Shown here one piece after another: positions 54,878 to 64,000 of a stretch of DNA of 64,000 nucleotides (position 1 is the stretch's first letter; every line of letters begins with the position of its first letter). Made by a program: the position numbers and the translations under genes. The notes beneath the pieces were generated by a model. The model was not told where the DNA came from. It saw nothing but the letters and a program-made list of their open reading frames with translations, and did no database searches. Origin of the DNA: Emticicia sp. BO119 (GTDB lineage Bacteria; Bacteroidota; Bacteroidia; Cytophagales; Spirosomataceae); NCBI RefSeq assembly GCF_013912375.1, contig NZ_JACETV010000001.1:744001-808000 (forward strand), in the 5' to 3' direction.

Positions 54878-55115
54878 ATTGGGGGTAGTCAGTTGGCCAA
54901 AGGCTGTTATATAAATATTAAAAAATAAGATGAAGGAAAATTCAAGTCCGGGCTATCAGGAGATTTAAAGAGGAGCTTCTATTTGAAGGATAGTCTTGTT
55001 TGTATTAAAAAAACTTTTTTGGCACGAAAATCAAATATTGTACCATACTATACGGTGCTGGTACAGGCAGAGTTTGTATCGAGCAAGATAGTAATATCCA
55101 TTCTAAGGATTTATC

Positions 55116-55148
55116 AAGCCGCCTGGTGTTCAACCCAAGCGGCTTTTT
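55116..55148 (+). terminator. terminator downstream of the sulfatase
   Basis: AAGCCGC at 55116-55122 pairs with GCGGCTT at 55139-55145, then TTTT. It lies 240 bp after the sulfatase stop, so it may end that transcript or a small RNA. The rest of 54878-55420 shows no gene. Confidence 0.6.
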
Positions 55149-55365
55149 GATGTCACTTGCTTCATAAGTTAATCTTAAGGCCGTATATAAATCTTGTAGC
55201 CTACGGTAATGCATACTAATCCAAAACGTGAGTTGTCCGTTCGATTCGAACCCGCTGTAAAGGTATGGCCTGTATGCTCAATGGATATGTGTTTATGTGC
55301 AAAATAAATGAAGTTGGTTCGATTCAGGCACCGGACTTTTAGCAAATGGAATAAATTTATGATCT

Positions 55366-55373
55366 TAGGTTTG
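55366..55373 (+). promoter_or_regulatory. -7 box TAGGTTTG upstream of the membrane protein gene
   Basis: Exact TAnnTTTG, 47 bp before the ATG at 55421. No clear -33 element. Confidence 0.3.
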
Positions 55374-55420
55374 AAAATCTCATAAAACTTTCACGAATTT
55401 TATAGATAAAACTCACTCTG

Positions 55421-56038
55421 ATGTTTCAGAAACACCTGACTGCCATTTGTCTGGCTTTATCATTAATTTTTTTAGCAATAGCCGCTTTTTTATATCCGGG
55501 AGGTTCACAAGCCAATTCACAATCTGTAGGGTATGATCTGGCTAATAATTATCTGTGTAACCTGTTTGATACTAAAGGAATAAATGGGGCTGACAACCCA
55601 GGTATGATATGGGCGTTTCTTGGTATGTTTTTTCTTTGTCTGGGTTTGGGTATCTTTTTTTATAGAATTTCGGTCAGAATACAGCATCGAAGTGGTGCTA
55701 TGATTATCCGCTATGCAGGTATGTCCTCTATGTTTTTTGCCTTCTGGGTTATTACGCCGTATCATGATATTATGGTGACTATTTCGGCTACATTTGCTAT
55801 GATTGCCACATTTTACCTGGTAGTTTTTGTTTTTATGTCGCACCGTTTGTATCTGAAAATACTTGCTGCACTCTGCCTGATTACGCTATATTTCAATGCC
55901 TTTGTTTATTATACCAGCACAGGACTTGAAATTCTGCCCATTGCTCAAAAACTCAATTTCCTGCTTGTTATCAGTTGGGTAATAAGTTTGGAGTACTTTA
56001 CGACCAGAGAAGATTTTCGTGTTAAAACAAAAAAATAA
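55421..56038 (+). CDS. six-helix membrane protein, DUF998-like
   Basis: Protein of 205 residues with six membrane helices. The first loop holds YPGGSQANSQSVGYDLANNY then LCNLF, a pattern seen in DUF998-type membrane proteins. No catalytic motif. Function unknown. The next gene's ATG lies 4 bp after its stop, so the two are likely co-transcribed. Confidence 0.72.
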   Translation: MFQKHLTAICLALSLIFLAIAAFLYPGGSQANSQSVGYDLANNYLCNLFDTKGINGADNPGMIWAFLGMFFLCLGLGIFFYRISVRIQHRSGAMIIRYAGMSSMFFAFWVITPYHDIMVTISATFAMIATFYLVVFVFMSHRLYLKILAALCLITLYFNAFVYYTSTGLEILPIAQKLNFLLVISWVISLEYFTTREDFRVKTKK

Positions 56039-56042
56039 AATT

Positions 56043-56402
56043 ATGAATCTGAAAGCATTAAGACCGATTTTACGGACGGCCCAAATACCTGAAACTATCG
56101 ACTTTTATAAAGAAATATTAGGTTTTAATCTTGATAATTATGATGAAGAATGGGCATGGGCATCTCTGAGTAAAGATGGTATTGAAATTATGCTGGCTTT
56201 CCCGAATGAACATGAGCCATTTGACAAACCCATCTTTACTGGTAGTTTTTATTTTAATACCGATCATGTAGATGAGTGGTGGGAGCAACTCAAAGACAAA
56301 GCAAGGATATGCTACGAAATTGAAACTTTTGATTATGGAATGCGGGAATTTGCCATATATGATAATAATGGCTATCTCTTGCAGTTCGGTCAGGAGGTTT
56401 AA
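56043..56402 (+). CDS. VOC (glyoxalase/bleomycin-resistance) family protein
   Basis: Protein of 119 residues from the ATG at 56043 (MNLKALRPILRTAQIPETI); an in-frame start at 56019 would overlap the upstream gene. The paired beta-alpha-beta-beta-beta layout is clear (IDFYKEILGFNLDNYDEEWA ... FAIYDNNGYLLQFGQ), with the C-terminal Asp/Gly-Gln pattern of this family. Possible roles: resistance or dioxygenase-type metal chemistry. The usual His metal ligands are not obvious, so it may only bind a ligand. Confidence 0.85.
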   Translation: MNLKALRPILRTAQIPETIDFYKEILGFNLDNYDEEWAWASLSKDGIEIMLAFPNEHEPFDKPIFTGSFYFNTDHVDEWWEQLKDKARICYEIETFDYGMREFAIYDNNGYLLQFGQEV

Positions 56403-56569
56403 CTAATCTGAAAAGATTGTGGTAATTTTCTGATATAACAATCGATTAAAATAAAACCGATATTAAAGCCATGTTAAAATCCTTTATGGTTTAAATATTC
56501 CAGGAAAGAAAGCAAAGTCAGGTACATTTTTTGCTACTATTTGCGTGAACTGAAATTTATTTGGACCTG

Positions 56570-58522
56570 ATGGATAGAAAGATACTATTTATTTTGCTGT
56601 TAGCAGTTACTTCAACTGTTTTTGCCCAGACCAATATACTTGAATTACAACATAAATTAAGAACAACAGAATCTGATAAAGATAAAATACAACTTTATCT
56701 TTCTATAAGTCGTTACTATCAGCAAAAGCAAGCCGATTCGGCCACTTTTTATGCAATACGAGGGCTGAAACTGGCAACCCAACTGTCTGATAAAAAGGCA
56801 CAAGGTCAAATACTTTATCAATTGGGGTTAATCAATATAGCGCATGATAATTTATCTACAGCCCACCAACATCTCATAACGGCATTAGAGATTTTTAATT
56901 CACTCAGAGATAGAAAAAATACAATTCTTACTTATGAAGAATTAGGCGTGATTGAAGGGAAAAACGGAAATGTAACCAAAGCTGCCGAGTATCTGAATAA
57001 GGCTATACAACTAAGTAAACAAGCGAGAGATACAGTAGATATGGTGCAGAGCTATCTGAAATTAGGTTGTATTGAAGAATTGAATGATAATACTTCTCAG
57101 GCACTTGTCTACTACAAAAGAGCAGAAGAACTGAATAAAACGCTGCCTTTATCGAAAACCAATCTGGCGATACTGCATCATATTGGTAAGGTGCATTTAA
57201 AAAGCGGGAATCATGCACATGCTATTACTCATTTCAAAAAGGGTATTAAACAAACCGACAATCCAACGACGGCTCACAAGCATATTACTTTTCTGACACA
57301 GGCAGCAGAAGCGCACAGACAATCAGGAAATGATGATAGCGCCCTGATTTATCATAAAGATGCATTGGCTAAGGCACAGAAGTACTCATTGCCCGAAGAA
57401 CAGGCAAAAGTATTAATAAAGATTGCTGATATTGTGAAAGAATCAAGCACTGATAAAAGTCTTGAACACCTTAAAAATGCCCTGTCAATTGCCAAAGATA
57501 TAGCTCACCCTAAACTTGCAGCAGAAGTGTATAGGGCAATGGCAGAAATTTATCGGCAACAGGAACGTTATGATGACGCTCTGTTTACTTTAGAGCAACA
57601 GCATGCATTGTTGGATAGCCTTTTTATTATCAATAAATCGCAGGAATTAGCAGGTTTGCAAGCCAAAAATGCACTTATTGAGTCAACTGAGAAACTTGAT
57701 ATGGTCAATCAGGAGCGAAAGTTTGAAATTACTATTGCCATACTTATATTGCTGATCGTACTGTTAGCGACATTTTTAATATGGTCTAATGCCAATAAAA
57801 TAAAAGCTATGAATATCAGATTAGCTGAATCGAATCAGGTAAAAGACCGATTGTTTTCAATTATCGGGCATGATTTAAGAGGCCCTATTGGTAATATGCC
57901 ACAATTGCTATCTATTTTAGAAATGGACGGTATTAACCTGGAGGAGCAAAGAGAGATTATAGGAATACTGAAACAGCAAAGCGAGGCCTCTTTTGAGGTA
58001 TTAACATCATTACTCAATTGGGGCAAGATACAATTGCAAGGTGTTGCAGTAAGTATGACGGACTTTCAGCCCCAAATCTTTATTAATAAAAACATAGGTG
58101 TATTACTTAATCAGGCAAAGAATAAGTCAATTACTATTACCAGCGATGTACCTGCTGAACTTAGTGTATTTGCTGATGCCTCACATTTTGATTTTATTAT
58201 CAGAAACTTACTTTCTAATGCTATCAAGTTTAGTTATCCGAATAGTACGATTGTTATTCACTCGCAAGAAAGTACTGACAAGGAAATGGTTGTTTTTTCT
58301 GTAAAAGATACAGGTGCGGGTATCAGCCAGGAACAACAGCAACAGTTTCTGAGAACGAATATCGATGTATCCTATGGTACAAAGGGAGAGAAAGGCACAG
58401 GTTTAGGATTATTATTGATTAAAGAGTTTATTCAATCTAATGGCGGAAAAATCTGGCTTGAAAGTGAAGAGAAGAAAGGAAGTACTTTTTATTTTTCATT
58501 GAGAAAATCGGCTAAGCCGTAG
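56570..58522 (+). CDS. TPR-containing sensor histidine kinase
   Basis: Protein of 650 residues from the ATG at 56570 (signal peptide MDRKILFILLLAVTSTVFAQ). Periplasmic TPRs fill about 45-365. A membrane helix (ITIAILILLIVLLATFLIW) is near 388-406. The kinase core has IIGHDLRGPIGNMPQLLSIL with the His near 434, the N box NLLSNAIKFSYP near 550, G1 DTGAGIS near 583 and G2 EKGTGLGLLL near 605. This is a common Bacteroidota type where TPRs sense a partner protein. No receiver domain; the lone regulator at 59356-59760 is a possible partner. Confidence 0.92.
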   Translation: MDRKILFILLLAVTSTVFAQTNILELQHKLRTTESDKDKIQLYLSISRYYQQKQADSATFYAIRGLKLATQLSDKKAQGQILYQLGLINIAHDNLSTAHQHLITALEIFNSLRDRKNTILTYEELGVIEGKNGNVTKAAEYLNKAIQLSKQARDTVDMVQSYLKLGCIEELNDNTSQALVYYKRAEELNKTLPLSKTNLAILHHIGKVHLKSGNHAHAITHFKKGIKQTDNPTTAHKHITFLTQAAEAHRQSGNDDSALIYHKDALAKAQKYSLPEEQAKVLIKIADIVKESSTDKSLEHLKNALSIAKDIAHPKLAAEVYRAMAEIYRQQERYDDALFTLEQQHALLDSLFIINKSQELAGLQAKNALIESTEKLDMVNQERKFEITIAILILLIVLLATFLIWSNANKIKAMNIRLAESNQVKDRLFSIIGHDLRGPIGNMPQLLSILEMDGINLEEQREIIGILKQQSEASFEVLTSLLNWGKIQLQGVAVSMTDFQPQIFINKNIGVLLNQAKNKSITITSDVPAELSVFADASHFDFIIRNLLSNAIKFSYPNSTIVIHSQESTDKEMVVFSVKDTGAGISQEQQQQFLRTNIDVSYGTKGEKGTGLGLLLIKEFIQSNGGKIWLESEEKKGSTFYFSLRKSAKP

Positions 58523-58598
58523 AGGCAATAAGAGCAACACTATATAGATATATTGAAGGATAAAAGACTATTTTTTTAATTTAACGAATACTAATATA

Positions 58599-58634
58599 AA
58601 AAGTGCTATAGCTGAAGCCAGATATAGCACTTTT
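58599..58634. terminator. bidirectional terminator
   Basis: AAAAGTGCTATA at 58599-58610 pairs perfectly with TATAGCACTTTT at 58623-58634, 12-nt loop. It serves the kinase gene and the convergent 79-residue gene. Confidence 0.85.
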
Positions 58635-58659
58635 CTGTTTTACAGATATTTCTTCTTTG

Positions 58660-58899
58660 TTAATAGCTATAAATTGAAATATTCATGATTCCCATTTTAG
58701 AAGAAAATGAGGAAACATACCGGAGTCTTTCCTTTTCTAAAAAATCTTTGAATTTTTTAAGAGAGTTCATGGTTGGTTCGCCATCAACCTTGATTTTTAT
58801 CATGACAAAAAAATCATTACCAAAGGTGTTCTGAGCCATGAGTTTGCTCAATTGGAGTGCCTCTGATACCTTGCTTTTGAGGTTAAAAACAGTTGCCAT
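58660..58899 (-). CDS. 79-residue hypothetical protein
   Basis: Not recognised. Predicted helix-strand-helix-strand (VSEALQLSKLMAQ; FVMIKIKVDG; LKKFKDFLEKERL; NISIYSY). Its ending faces a shared terminator with the kinase gene. Perhaps a distant relative of 51863-52108. No membrane helix. Confidence 0.5.
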   Translation of the reverse strand: MATVFNLKSKVSEALQLSKLMAQNTFGNDFFVMIKIKVDGEPTMNSLKKFKDFLEKERLRYVSSFSSKMGIMNISIYSY

Positions 58900-59355
58900 C
58901 AGTATGTAGTCAGGAAATTGTTAATGGAAGAAATGCTTTATCGTACCATGATTAAGCCGTAAGAATGCTTACAGCCACTAAGCTTACAGCCAGTTGTTAT
59001 AAGAAAACACCTTGTCTGCAAAACCGGGGAACATAATTTTTCAGGCTATTTTATTGCTAACGGAAATATACATTAAATTAGTCTGTTTTTCAAAGTTTTT
59101 CTTCGAATAATTTGTCGTCAATGTACGGTAGGGATTAGATTTAAAAGTAGCTTCATTTCATTTTCTTGAAGAATCTTAAGATAAATTACCGTACTAACTT
59201 ATTGTAGTCTTTTATTCCTGAGCCTTTTGTCAGATACTATGATACAATGGTTATCAAACTGTTTTTAAATTGGTAGAATTTAATTTTATGTTAGTATATT
59301 TGAGTATTGACTTGAATACCATAGTAATACTTTAAACTGCCCATAATTTTTATTA
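58900..59355. other. 456-bp gap
   Basis: It contains a twice-repeated GCTTACAGCCA (about 58968-58995), and the promoter of the response regulator at 59270-59302. No gene was seen. Confidence 0.5.
59270..59302 (+). promoter_or_regulatory. promoter of the response regulator
   Basis: TTG at 59270-59272, 22-bp spacer, TATATTTG at 59295-59302, a full match to the Bacteroidota consensus; ATG 53 bp later. Confidence 0.55.
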
Positions 59356-59760
59356 ATGATGCCAAAACCATTAAAAATTATCTTAGCTGACGATGATGAA
59401 GATGACAGAGACTTTTTTCAGGAAGCTGTTCAACTTACACAAATTCCGACTTTGCTGACAACTGTTAAAAACGGATTGGAATTAATGGATTTTCTACAAA
59501 CTTCGGATAAATTCGATATGATTGTTTTAGATGTGAATATGCACCTGAAAAACGGTATTGAGAGTCTGGTAGAAATACGGGCAGATAAAAAACATAAAGA
59601 TACATTTTGCGCCATTCTTACCACTGCAAGTAACAAACATTTAGAAGACGATTCTATCAATAAAGGAGCGAATATATTCAAAACAAAACCCTATAACTTT
59701 GATGAATACGCATTAAATGTAAAAAGTATTCTTTTGGCTTGCCAGAAAAGTCTGAAGTAA
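59356..59760 (+). CDS. single-domain response regulator (CheY-like)
   Basis: Protein of 134 residues: receiver domain only. Acidic pocket ADDDEDDRDF near 12, phospho-acceptor Asp in MIVLDVNMH near 58, ILTTAS near 88, KTKP near 110. No output domain, so it probably acts by protein contact. The sequence type (ADDDEDDRDFF) is common in Bacteroidota regulators linked to hybrid or Rcp1-like kinases. Partner kinase unknown; the TPR kinase upstream is a guess. Confidence 0.92.
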   Translation: MMPKPLKIILADDDEDDRDFFQEAVQLTQIPTLLTTVKNGLELMDFLQTSDKFDMIVLDVNMHLKNGIESLVEIRADKKHKDTFCAILTTASNKHLEDDSINKGANIFKTKPYNFDEYALNVKSILLACQKSLK

Positions 59761-59828
59761 TAAATATATCCGGTACTTAAAAATCACAAAAAAAAACATT
59801 CAGCTCTTTACATTTTCTACTAAAAACT

Positions 59829-59836
59829 TAAATTTG
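59829..59836 (+). promoter_or_regulatory. -7 box TAAATTTG of the gamma-glutamyltransferase gene
   Basis: Exact TAnnTTTG, 38 bp before the ATG at 59875. Confidence 0.4.
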
Positions 59837-59874
59837 TTTTTGGCATTACACTCATTACCCTAAAAAACAATTTA

Positions 59875-61632
59875 ATGAAAAAAAATCTGTTCTTTCTACT
59901 ATTTCTCATTGCTTCCTGCAAAAACAAACCAAATCAAAATCAACAAATCAAAGGTTTAAGCGAGTATGCGGTAGATGTGCCGGGTATTCAGACTTTCTAT
60001 GATAAAAAAGGTGTATTAGCTGATAATGGTATGGTTGCCTCTGCTCACCCGATTGCTTCACAGGTTGGGGTTGACATACTCAAGGCTGGTGGAAATGCGA
60101 TTGATGCAGCCGTTGCCACTCATTTTGCTCTGGCAGTGGTTTATCCCTGGGCGGGTAATTTAGGTGGAGGTGGTTTTTTGGTATATCGTGATAAAAAAGG
60201 AGGCACCTATACGCTTGATTTTCGTGAAAAAGCACCGATGAAAGCACATAGAGATATGTACTTAGATGAAAGTGGGAGTCCGATTGCGGGTTTGAGTATT
60301 CTCGGGCATTTAGCAAGTGGAGTACCAGGGTCTGTTGATGGAATGGTAACCATGCATGAGAAATTCGGCAAGCTTTCGTGGGATAAAGTTGTAGCCCCGG
60401 CTATTGGGTTAGCACAGGATGGAATCAAACTGACTGAAAGAGAAGCAGTAGGATTAAATCGTGTAAAATCAGATGTTGTAAAAGTAAATGCACCTGATTC
60501 GCCCTATTATGTTCGGGCAGATAAACAGGAATGGAAAAAAGGTGATACACTTGTGCAAAGAGACCTGGGTAGAATATTAGGTTTGATTCAAACGAAAAAA
60601 CGAGCGGGCTTTTATGAAGGTGAATGTGCCGATTTATTAGTGAAAGAAATGGAACGTGGTAAAGGCATTATTACACATCAAGACCTCAGAAACTATCATT
60701 CTGTCTGGCGGGAGGCCATTGTTGATCAATATAAGGACTTTAAGATTATTACAATGCCACCTACGTCAAGTGGGGGAGTAGCATTGATGCAGTTGATGAA
60801 ATTTGTAGAGCCTTATCCATTGAAACGTTGGGGTTGGAATTCGGATTCAACTGTACAGGTAATGATTGAAGCTGAACGCCGCGTATATGCTGACCGTGCC
60901 AAATGGTTAGGAGACCCTGATTTTGTAAAAGTACCAGTGAAGGAACTGACAAGTAAAACCTATCTTAAGCAGCGTATGAGCGATTTCTCATTTGAAAAAG
61001 CTACTGACAGTAAAGCCATCAGTGGTGGTGTTGTGCCAGGTTATGAGAGCGATGAAACTACACATTATTCAGTGGTTGACAATGAAGGCAATGCTGTATC
61101 TATTACAACTACATTGAATGGTGGATTTGGCAGCAAAGTTGTAGTGCAGGGCGGGGGGTTTCTGATGAACAACGAAATGGACGATTTCAGTATCAAACCG
61201 GGTGTACCTAATATGTTTGGGCTGATTGGCAACAAGGCTAATGAGATTGTGCCTGGTAAGCGTATGCTCTCATCAATGACACCTACGATTGTAGAGAAAG
61301 ATGGTAAATTATTGATGGTAGTAGGTACACCTGGAGGCTCAACTATTATCACTTCTGTTTTCCAGACTATTCTGAATGTATTAGAGTTTGGTATGACCAT
61401 GCAACAGTCGGTTAATGCGCTGAAATTCCATCATCAGTGGTTGCCTGATAATACAACTTATGAGAAAAATGCTTTTAGTGAAGCCACTATTAATAATCTG
61501 AAAGCAAAGGGATACATGCTTGCACCCATGTCAGGTTCGTTAGGCCGTATGGATTGTATTCTATTGCGTCCTGACGGAAAACTGGAGGGAGGGTCAGACC
61601 CGAGAGGGGATAATACCAGTATAGGGTATTGA
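59875..61632 (+). CDS. ggt: gamma-glutamyltransferase
   Basis: Protein of 585 residues with a lipoprotein-type signal (FFLLFLIASCKN, lipid-anchored Cys near 16). The large chain starts with GMVASAHPIASQVGVDILKA. The autocleavage site and catalytic Thr lie in DETTHYSVVDNEGNAVSITT near 396. MLSSMTPTIV near 470 and GTPGGSTI near 485 form the oxyanion region. The enzyme splits gamma-glutamyl compounds such as glutathione and transfers the glutamyl group; it works in the periplasm as a self-cleaved heterodimer. Length and motifs are complete. Confidence 0.93.
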   Translation: MKKNLFFLLFLIASCKNKPNQNQQIKGLSEYAVDVPGIQTFYDKKGVLADNGMVASAHPIASQVGVDILKAGGNAIDAAVATHFALAVVYPWAGNLGGGGFLVYRDKKGGTYTLDFREKAPMKAHRDMYLDESGSPIAGLSILGHLASGVPGSVDGMVTMHEKFGKLSWDKVVAPAIGLAQDGIKLTEREAVGLNRVKSDVVKVNAPDSPYYVRADKQEWKKGDTLVQRDLGRILGLIQTKKRAGFYEGECADLLVKEMERGKGIITHQDLRNYHSVWREAIVDQYKDFKIITMPPTSSGGVALMQLMKFVEPYPLKRWGWNSDSTVQVMIEAERRVYADRAKWLGDPDFVKVPVKELTSKTYLKQRMSDFSFEKATDSKAISGGVVPGYESDETTHYSVVDNEGNAVSITTTLNGGFGSKVVVQGGGFLMNNEMDDFSIKPGVPNMFGLIGNKANEIVPGKRMLSSMTPTIVEKDGKLLMVVGTPGGSTIITSVFQTILNVLEFGMTMQQSVNALKFHHQWLPDNTTYEKNAFSEATINNLKAKGYMLAPMSGSLGRMDCILLRPDGKLEGGSDPRGDNTSIGY

Positions 61633-61642
61633 TTAAAATCAG

Positions 61643-61683
61643 AAATGACGGCAAAGCGGTTTATAGCTGCCTGGCCGTCATTT
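61643..61683. terminator. terminator after ggt
   Basis: AAATGACGGC at 61643-61652 pairs with GCCGTCATTT at 61674-61683, then TT. It separates ggt from the convergent gene at 61706. Confidence 0.8.
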
Positions 61684-61705
61684 TACTTAACTATAAGATA
61701 CTTGC

Positions 61706-62869
61706 TTACTTTAGAAATTCAACCCCTTCCATATTCTCAAGCCTTGCAATGATACCCCAACCATAAAAGTCGTTGGCAACGGCAATCAGTAATTCGTTTT
61801 CGCCTTGTTTCAAAGTAAGGTTTACTTTGGCATTCTGGATGGAAATGCGCCCTTCAGGATACTTTCGCATAGGTGGTTGTAAGTAGGTGTTTTTGTCTAA
61901 ATATATCATCTGGTTATTTAAAAATACCCATACATCGTCACTAAAACCTAACTGCATTACGTTCTTCTGATTTTCAGCAGCTTTAAGTTTCGTTTTCAAC
62001 CAGACTACTCTTCTGGGAGTATTTCCACCTAATTTTCTGGTCAGGTTAATCATTCCTTTGCTTTCAGCCTCAATAAACTCAGTAAAGGTTTCAGGCTTGG
62101 GAAGGGTTGCTATAGTCACTTCTGTCCCGACGGGTAAATCGGCTGGTTTTGTTAACAGCCAGTTTCTGATATATTGTGCATCATGGTCTGTTAAATCCGG
62201 AGAAGGAGAATCTGGCAGGCTCTCTACTACATCTGGTTTTATCTGCATATTTGATACAACCATGCCTCCGTCAAGAGCTAAAATTCCTTCTGTTGTATTG
62301 CCTTCAAGTTTAGGGATCTGCAAAGCCGGGCGGTTCATATCATTTACGTACACACGCATTTGTTGCCCTGAGATAATCATTTTCAGATGATTAGTTTTAT
62401 CTGCTTCAAAAAGCGCAGGAGCCTGGTATTCGGGATACATATCCCACATATTTACCCCACCAAGAATAGAAGCATATTGAATACCGTCATTAGCTGTCGG
62501 TTTATTAGGCCGGGCTCTTATGTAAAAAATCTCAGTATCATTTTTTTGTGGATTTCCTCTGAAATAAACGGTTGGGGAAGAGCCTAATGTCATAGGTGAA
62601 GCTGGTTCAAAATCAAATTCAATAGTGCCGTCTTTAAATACAACGTCTTTGAGCATTACAGCTCCCTGATTTCCCTGTCTGATGCGCATGGCTTTTATGC
62701 CATTTTTGTCAAAAAACTCTACTTTACCCTCTTTGAACTCCCATTTTTCAGGACTGAGACTTACTGTGTAGTCGATGGGAACAGGGGATGTGCTTTGTGT
62801 TTTGGTTTTATTCTTTTGACCAAAAACCATATTGCTTACCGATAATAGAATTAAGATTAACTTTTTCAT
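61706..62869 (-). CDS. exported laminin-G / DUF1080-like protein
   Basis: Protein of 387 residues with a signal peptide (MKKLILILLSVSNMVFGQ). The N-terminal half (about 40-215) is a concanavalin-type beta sandwich like DUF1080 (WEFKEGKVEFFDKNG ... FKDGTIEFDFEP ... HLKMIISGQQMRVYVNDM). The C-terminal half (about 270-387) is another beta domain with WVFLNNQMIYLDK, likely carbohydrate-binding. Probable role: glycan binding or 3-keto-glycoside breakdown at the periplasm or surface. It is a single gene. Confidence 0.75.
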   Translation of the reverse strand: MKKLILILLSVSNMVFGQKNKTKTQSTSPVPIDYTVSLSPEKWEFKEGKVEFFDKNGIKAMRIRQGNQGAVMLKDVVFKDGTIEFDFEPASPMTLGSSPTVYFRGNPQKNDTEIFYIRARPNKPTANDGIQYASILGGVNMWDMYPEYQAPALFEADKTNHLKMIISGQQMRVYVNDMNRPALQIPKLEGNTTEGILALDGGMVVSNMQIKPDVVESLPDSPSPDLTDHDAQYIRNWLLTKPADLPVGTEVTIATLPKPETFTEFIEAESKGMINLTRKLGGNTPRRVVWLKTKLKAAENQKNVMQLGFSDDVWVFLNNQMIYLDKNTYLQPPMRKYPEGRISIQNAKVNLTLKQGENELLIAVANDFYGWGIIARLENMEGVEFLK

Positions 62870-63035
62870 ATTTGCTTTTTTTTACAGCAAATAAATAAAA
62901 GTAAAGATTATTTCAGGTGTCCAAAGCAATATCAAGTTTGTTCAAATTGGTGTCAAAACCTTCCAAAACAGAATGATTAATGGTCTTGTTTTGCTTATTG
63001 CTGAATTTAAGGAATATTGTTAAAGGTTTGCTATA

Positions 63036-64000
63036 TCAGGTTCTGGACTTTACTTTTTTAAAGACCAGGTCGTTTTTCGGGTTTCTTAATTGCTTCTCAT
63101 TTATGTTTAGGATAGAGTTGATCTGCGCTTTTACAAAGTCATAGCTACTGAAGAGGTTATCATCGGTTAACACAAATTTTAGCGCATAGTTTGTTACAGG
63201 AGCATCAGGTTCTGAGAAATCTATTGATGGTTTTTCCCCGCTTATATTCCATAATATAAAGTAGTTAAGTTTTTGTTTCTCAAAATTCATTTCAATCTGA
63301 GAAGCTACAAAATTGGTATCAGTATCAAAATGGCAACCTTTGAGCGAGTAATTAAGTAGTTTGCCGTTGTTTTCAAGCATCATATTTTTTTCAGCCATAT
63401 AGGACGGAATTTGTTCCTTAGAGAGTACCATTTTAAAACCAACGGTGTCGGTATTAGTAAAGTCATTCAAATAAGCCTTAATATATGGTTCAAGATTCTG
63501 GATTTTTGTTGCTCTGGTTGCTGAATAATTAAGCAATAAATTAATAGCTGTTTGCCCTTTGGCTTTTATATTTATTACATTTCCCTGAGACAGACAATCT
63601 AAGGTGTCGTCTTGAAAAGTATATGCACCTTTAAGCTCTTTTTTTAGTTTTAAGGGTAGTTTCCGGGTGTTTGGAGGCATTTTTATCTGGTCATTTTCAT
63701 AAATAAAATGTCTCATACGAGGGTCAACGAATACTCTGTCAAAAGTACCCATGGGTTGACTGGCATTACTTAGAAAATAATAGGTTATATGAGTATCGGT
63801 ATAGATACGAATAGTTGAATTAAACCCTCGTTCGGTACTTCCTATTATGTCAATAATGTTTCGGTTATTCAAGGTATAAGGAAAACAACCGTATCCATAA
63901 TTATTATCTTTGGCAATTTTAATATGTCTTGTTGTGAGTTTAACCCAACTTTCGTTGCTGATAATTTCCCCTTTCTGTATTGCTTCTAAAAACAATTTCA
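63036..64000 (-). CDS. serine hydrolase (class C beta-lactamase family), 5' end missing
   Basis: The frame is open to the window end, so the catalytic Ser and Tyr motifs lie outside. What is visible (about 320 residues) is the C-terminal part: YGYGCFPYTLNNRNI and then STERGFNSTIRIYTD in the place where the HTG motif and following strand occur, then lipocalin-like beta modules. The usual HTG is replaced by GSTERGFN, so activity may be altered. Similar in layout to the gene at 23708-25375. Confidence 0.65.
   Translation of the reverse strand, partial: KLFLEAIQKGEIISNESWVKLTTRHIKIAKDNNYGYGCFPYTLNNRNIIDIIGSTERGFNSTIRIYTDTHITYYFLSNASQPMGTFDRVFVDPRMRHFIYENDQIKMPPNTRKLPLKLKKELKGAYTFQDDTLDCLSQGNVINIKAKGQTAINLLLNYSATRATKIQNLEPYIKAYLNDFTNTDTVGFKMVLSKEQIPSYMAEKNMMLENNGKLLNYSLKGCHFDTDTNFVASQIEMNFEKQKLNYFILWNISGEKPSIDFSEPDAPVTNYALKFVLTDDNLFSSYDFVKAQINSILNINEKQLRNPKNDLVFKKVKSRT

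Noticed and set aside
55015-55033. TGGCACG sequence as a second sigma-54 promoter
   Set aside because: The -24 part is perfect, but no TTGC follows at the required spacing.

Overview
The window is an AT-rich bacterial chromosome segment, most likely from the phylum Bacteroidota and probably the order Cytophagales. The signs are a TonB-dependent receptor with an N-terminal carboxypeptidase-regulatory-like domain, PadR plus prefix-domain MacB-like permease pairs, several formylglycine sulfatases, DUF1080 and ThuA proteins, LytS/LytTR two-component genes, an ELWxxDGT-repeat giant protein with a GC-x C-terminus, and promoter-like TAnnTTTG boxes. The genus is not resolved.

Layout. 1-4857 is the 3' part of a giant secreted repeat protein. 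4941-7959 is a permease/PadR pair with a sigma-54-type promoter and two GTCC-N6-GGAC operators upstream. 8277-14110 holds an oxidoreductase, a peptidase S74 adhesin-like protein, a sulfatase and a FUSC-type membrane protein. 14139-15129 is a frameshifted IS982-type element that abuts a decayed aspartyl protease (to 15833). 15911-25375 carries a DUF1080 protein, an acetyltransferase, an M61 peptidase, a TonB receptor and a serine hydrolase. 25636-31221 is a two-gene unit: a very large KAP-like membrane NTPase with TPRs and an unrecognised 522-residue partner. 31344-34366 is a second permease/PadR pair. 34581-42039 holds small orphan genes, two alpha/beta hydrolases, a Pif1-like helicase and a minus-strand group of four poorly known genes (38059-40665). 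42464-45851 holds small membrane and peptide genes and a LytS/LytTR pair. 46059-54877 is a drug-efflux and catabolic stretch (MFS, cupin, sulfatase, ThuA, DoxX, then another sulfatase). 55421-64000 holds a membrane protein, a VOC protein, a TPR histidine kinase, a lone response regulator, gamma-glutamyltransferase, a laminin-G-like protein and the 3' part of a serine hydrolase.

How genes may work together. Three sulfatases, a DUF1080 protein, ThuA, a Gfo/Idh/MocA oxidoreductase and a TonB receptor are scattered but would suit uptake and breakdown of sulfated or oxidised glycans; there is no SusC/SusD pair, so this is not a classical PUL. The two permease/PadR pairs are paralogous but have unlike upstream control sequences. 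No tRNA, rRNA or CRISPR array was seen.

Best candidates for something undescribed: the KAP-like NTPase plus partner (possible phage-exclusion-type system), the 38059-40665 gene group, a promoter/small ORF/terminator unit encoding a GG-motif peptide beside LytS, and three GC-rich palindromic patches inside the IS element, one of which is a 14-bp insertion that breaks its transposase. All functional statements are inferred by reading the sequence; no database search was run.
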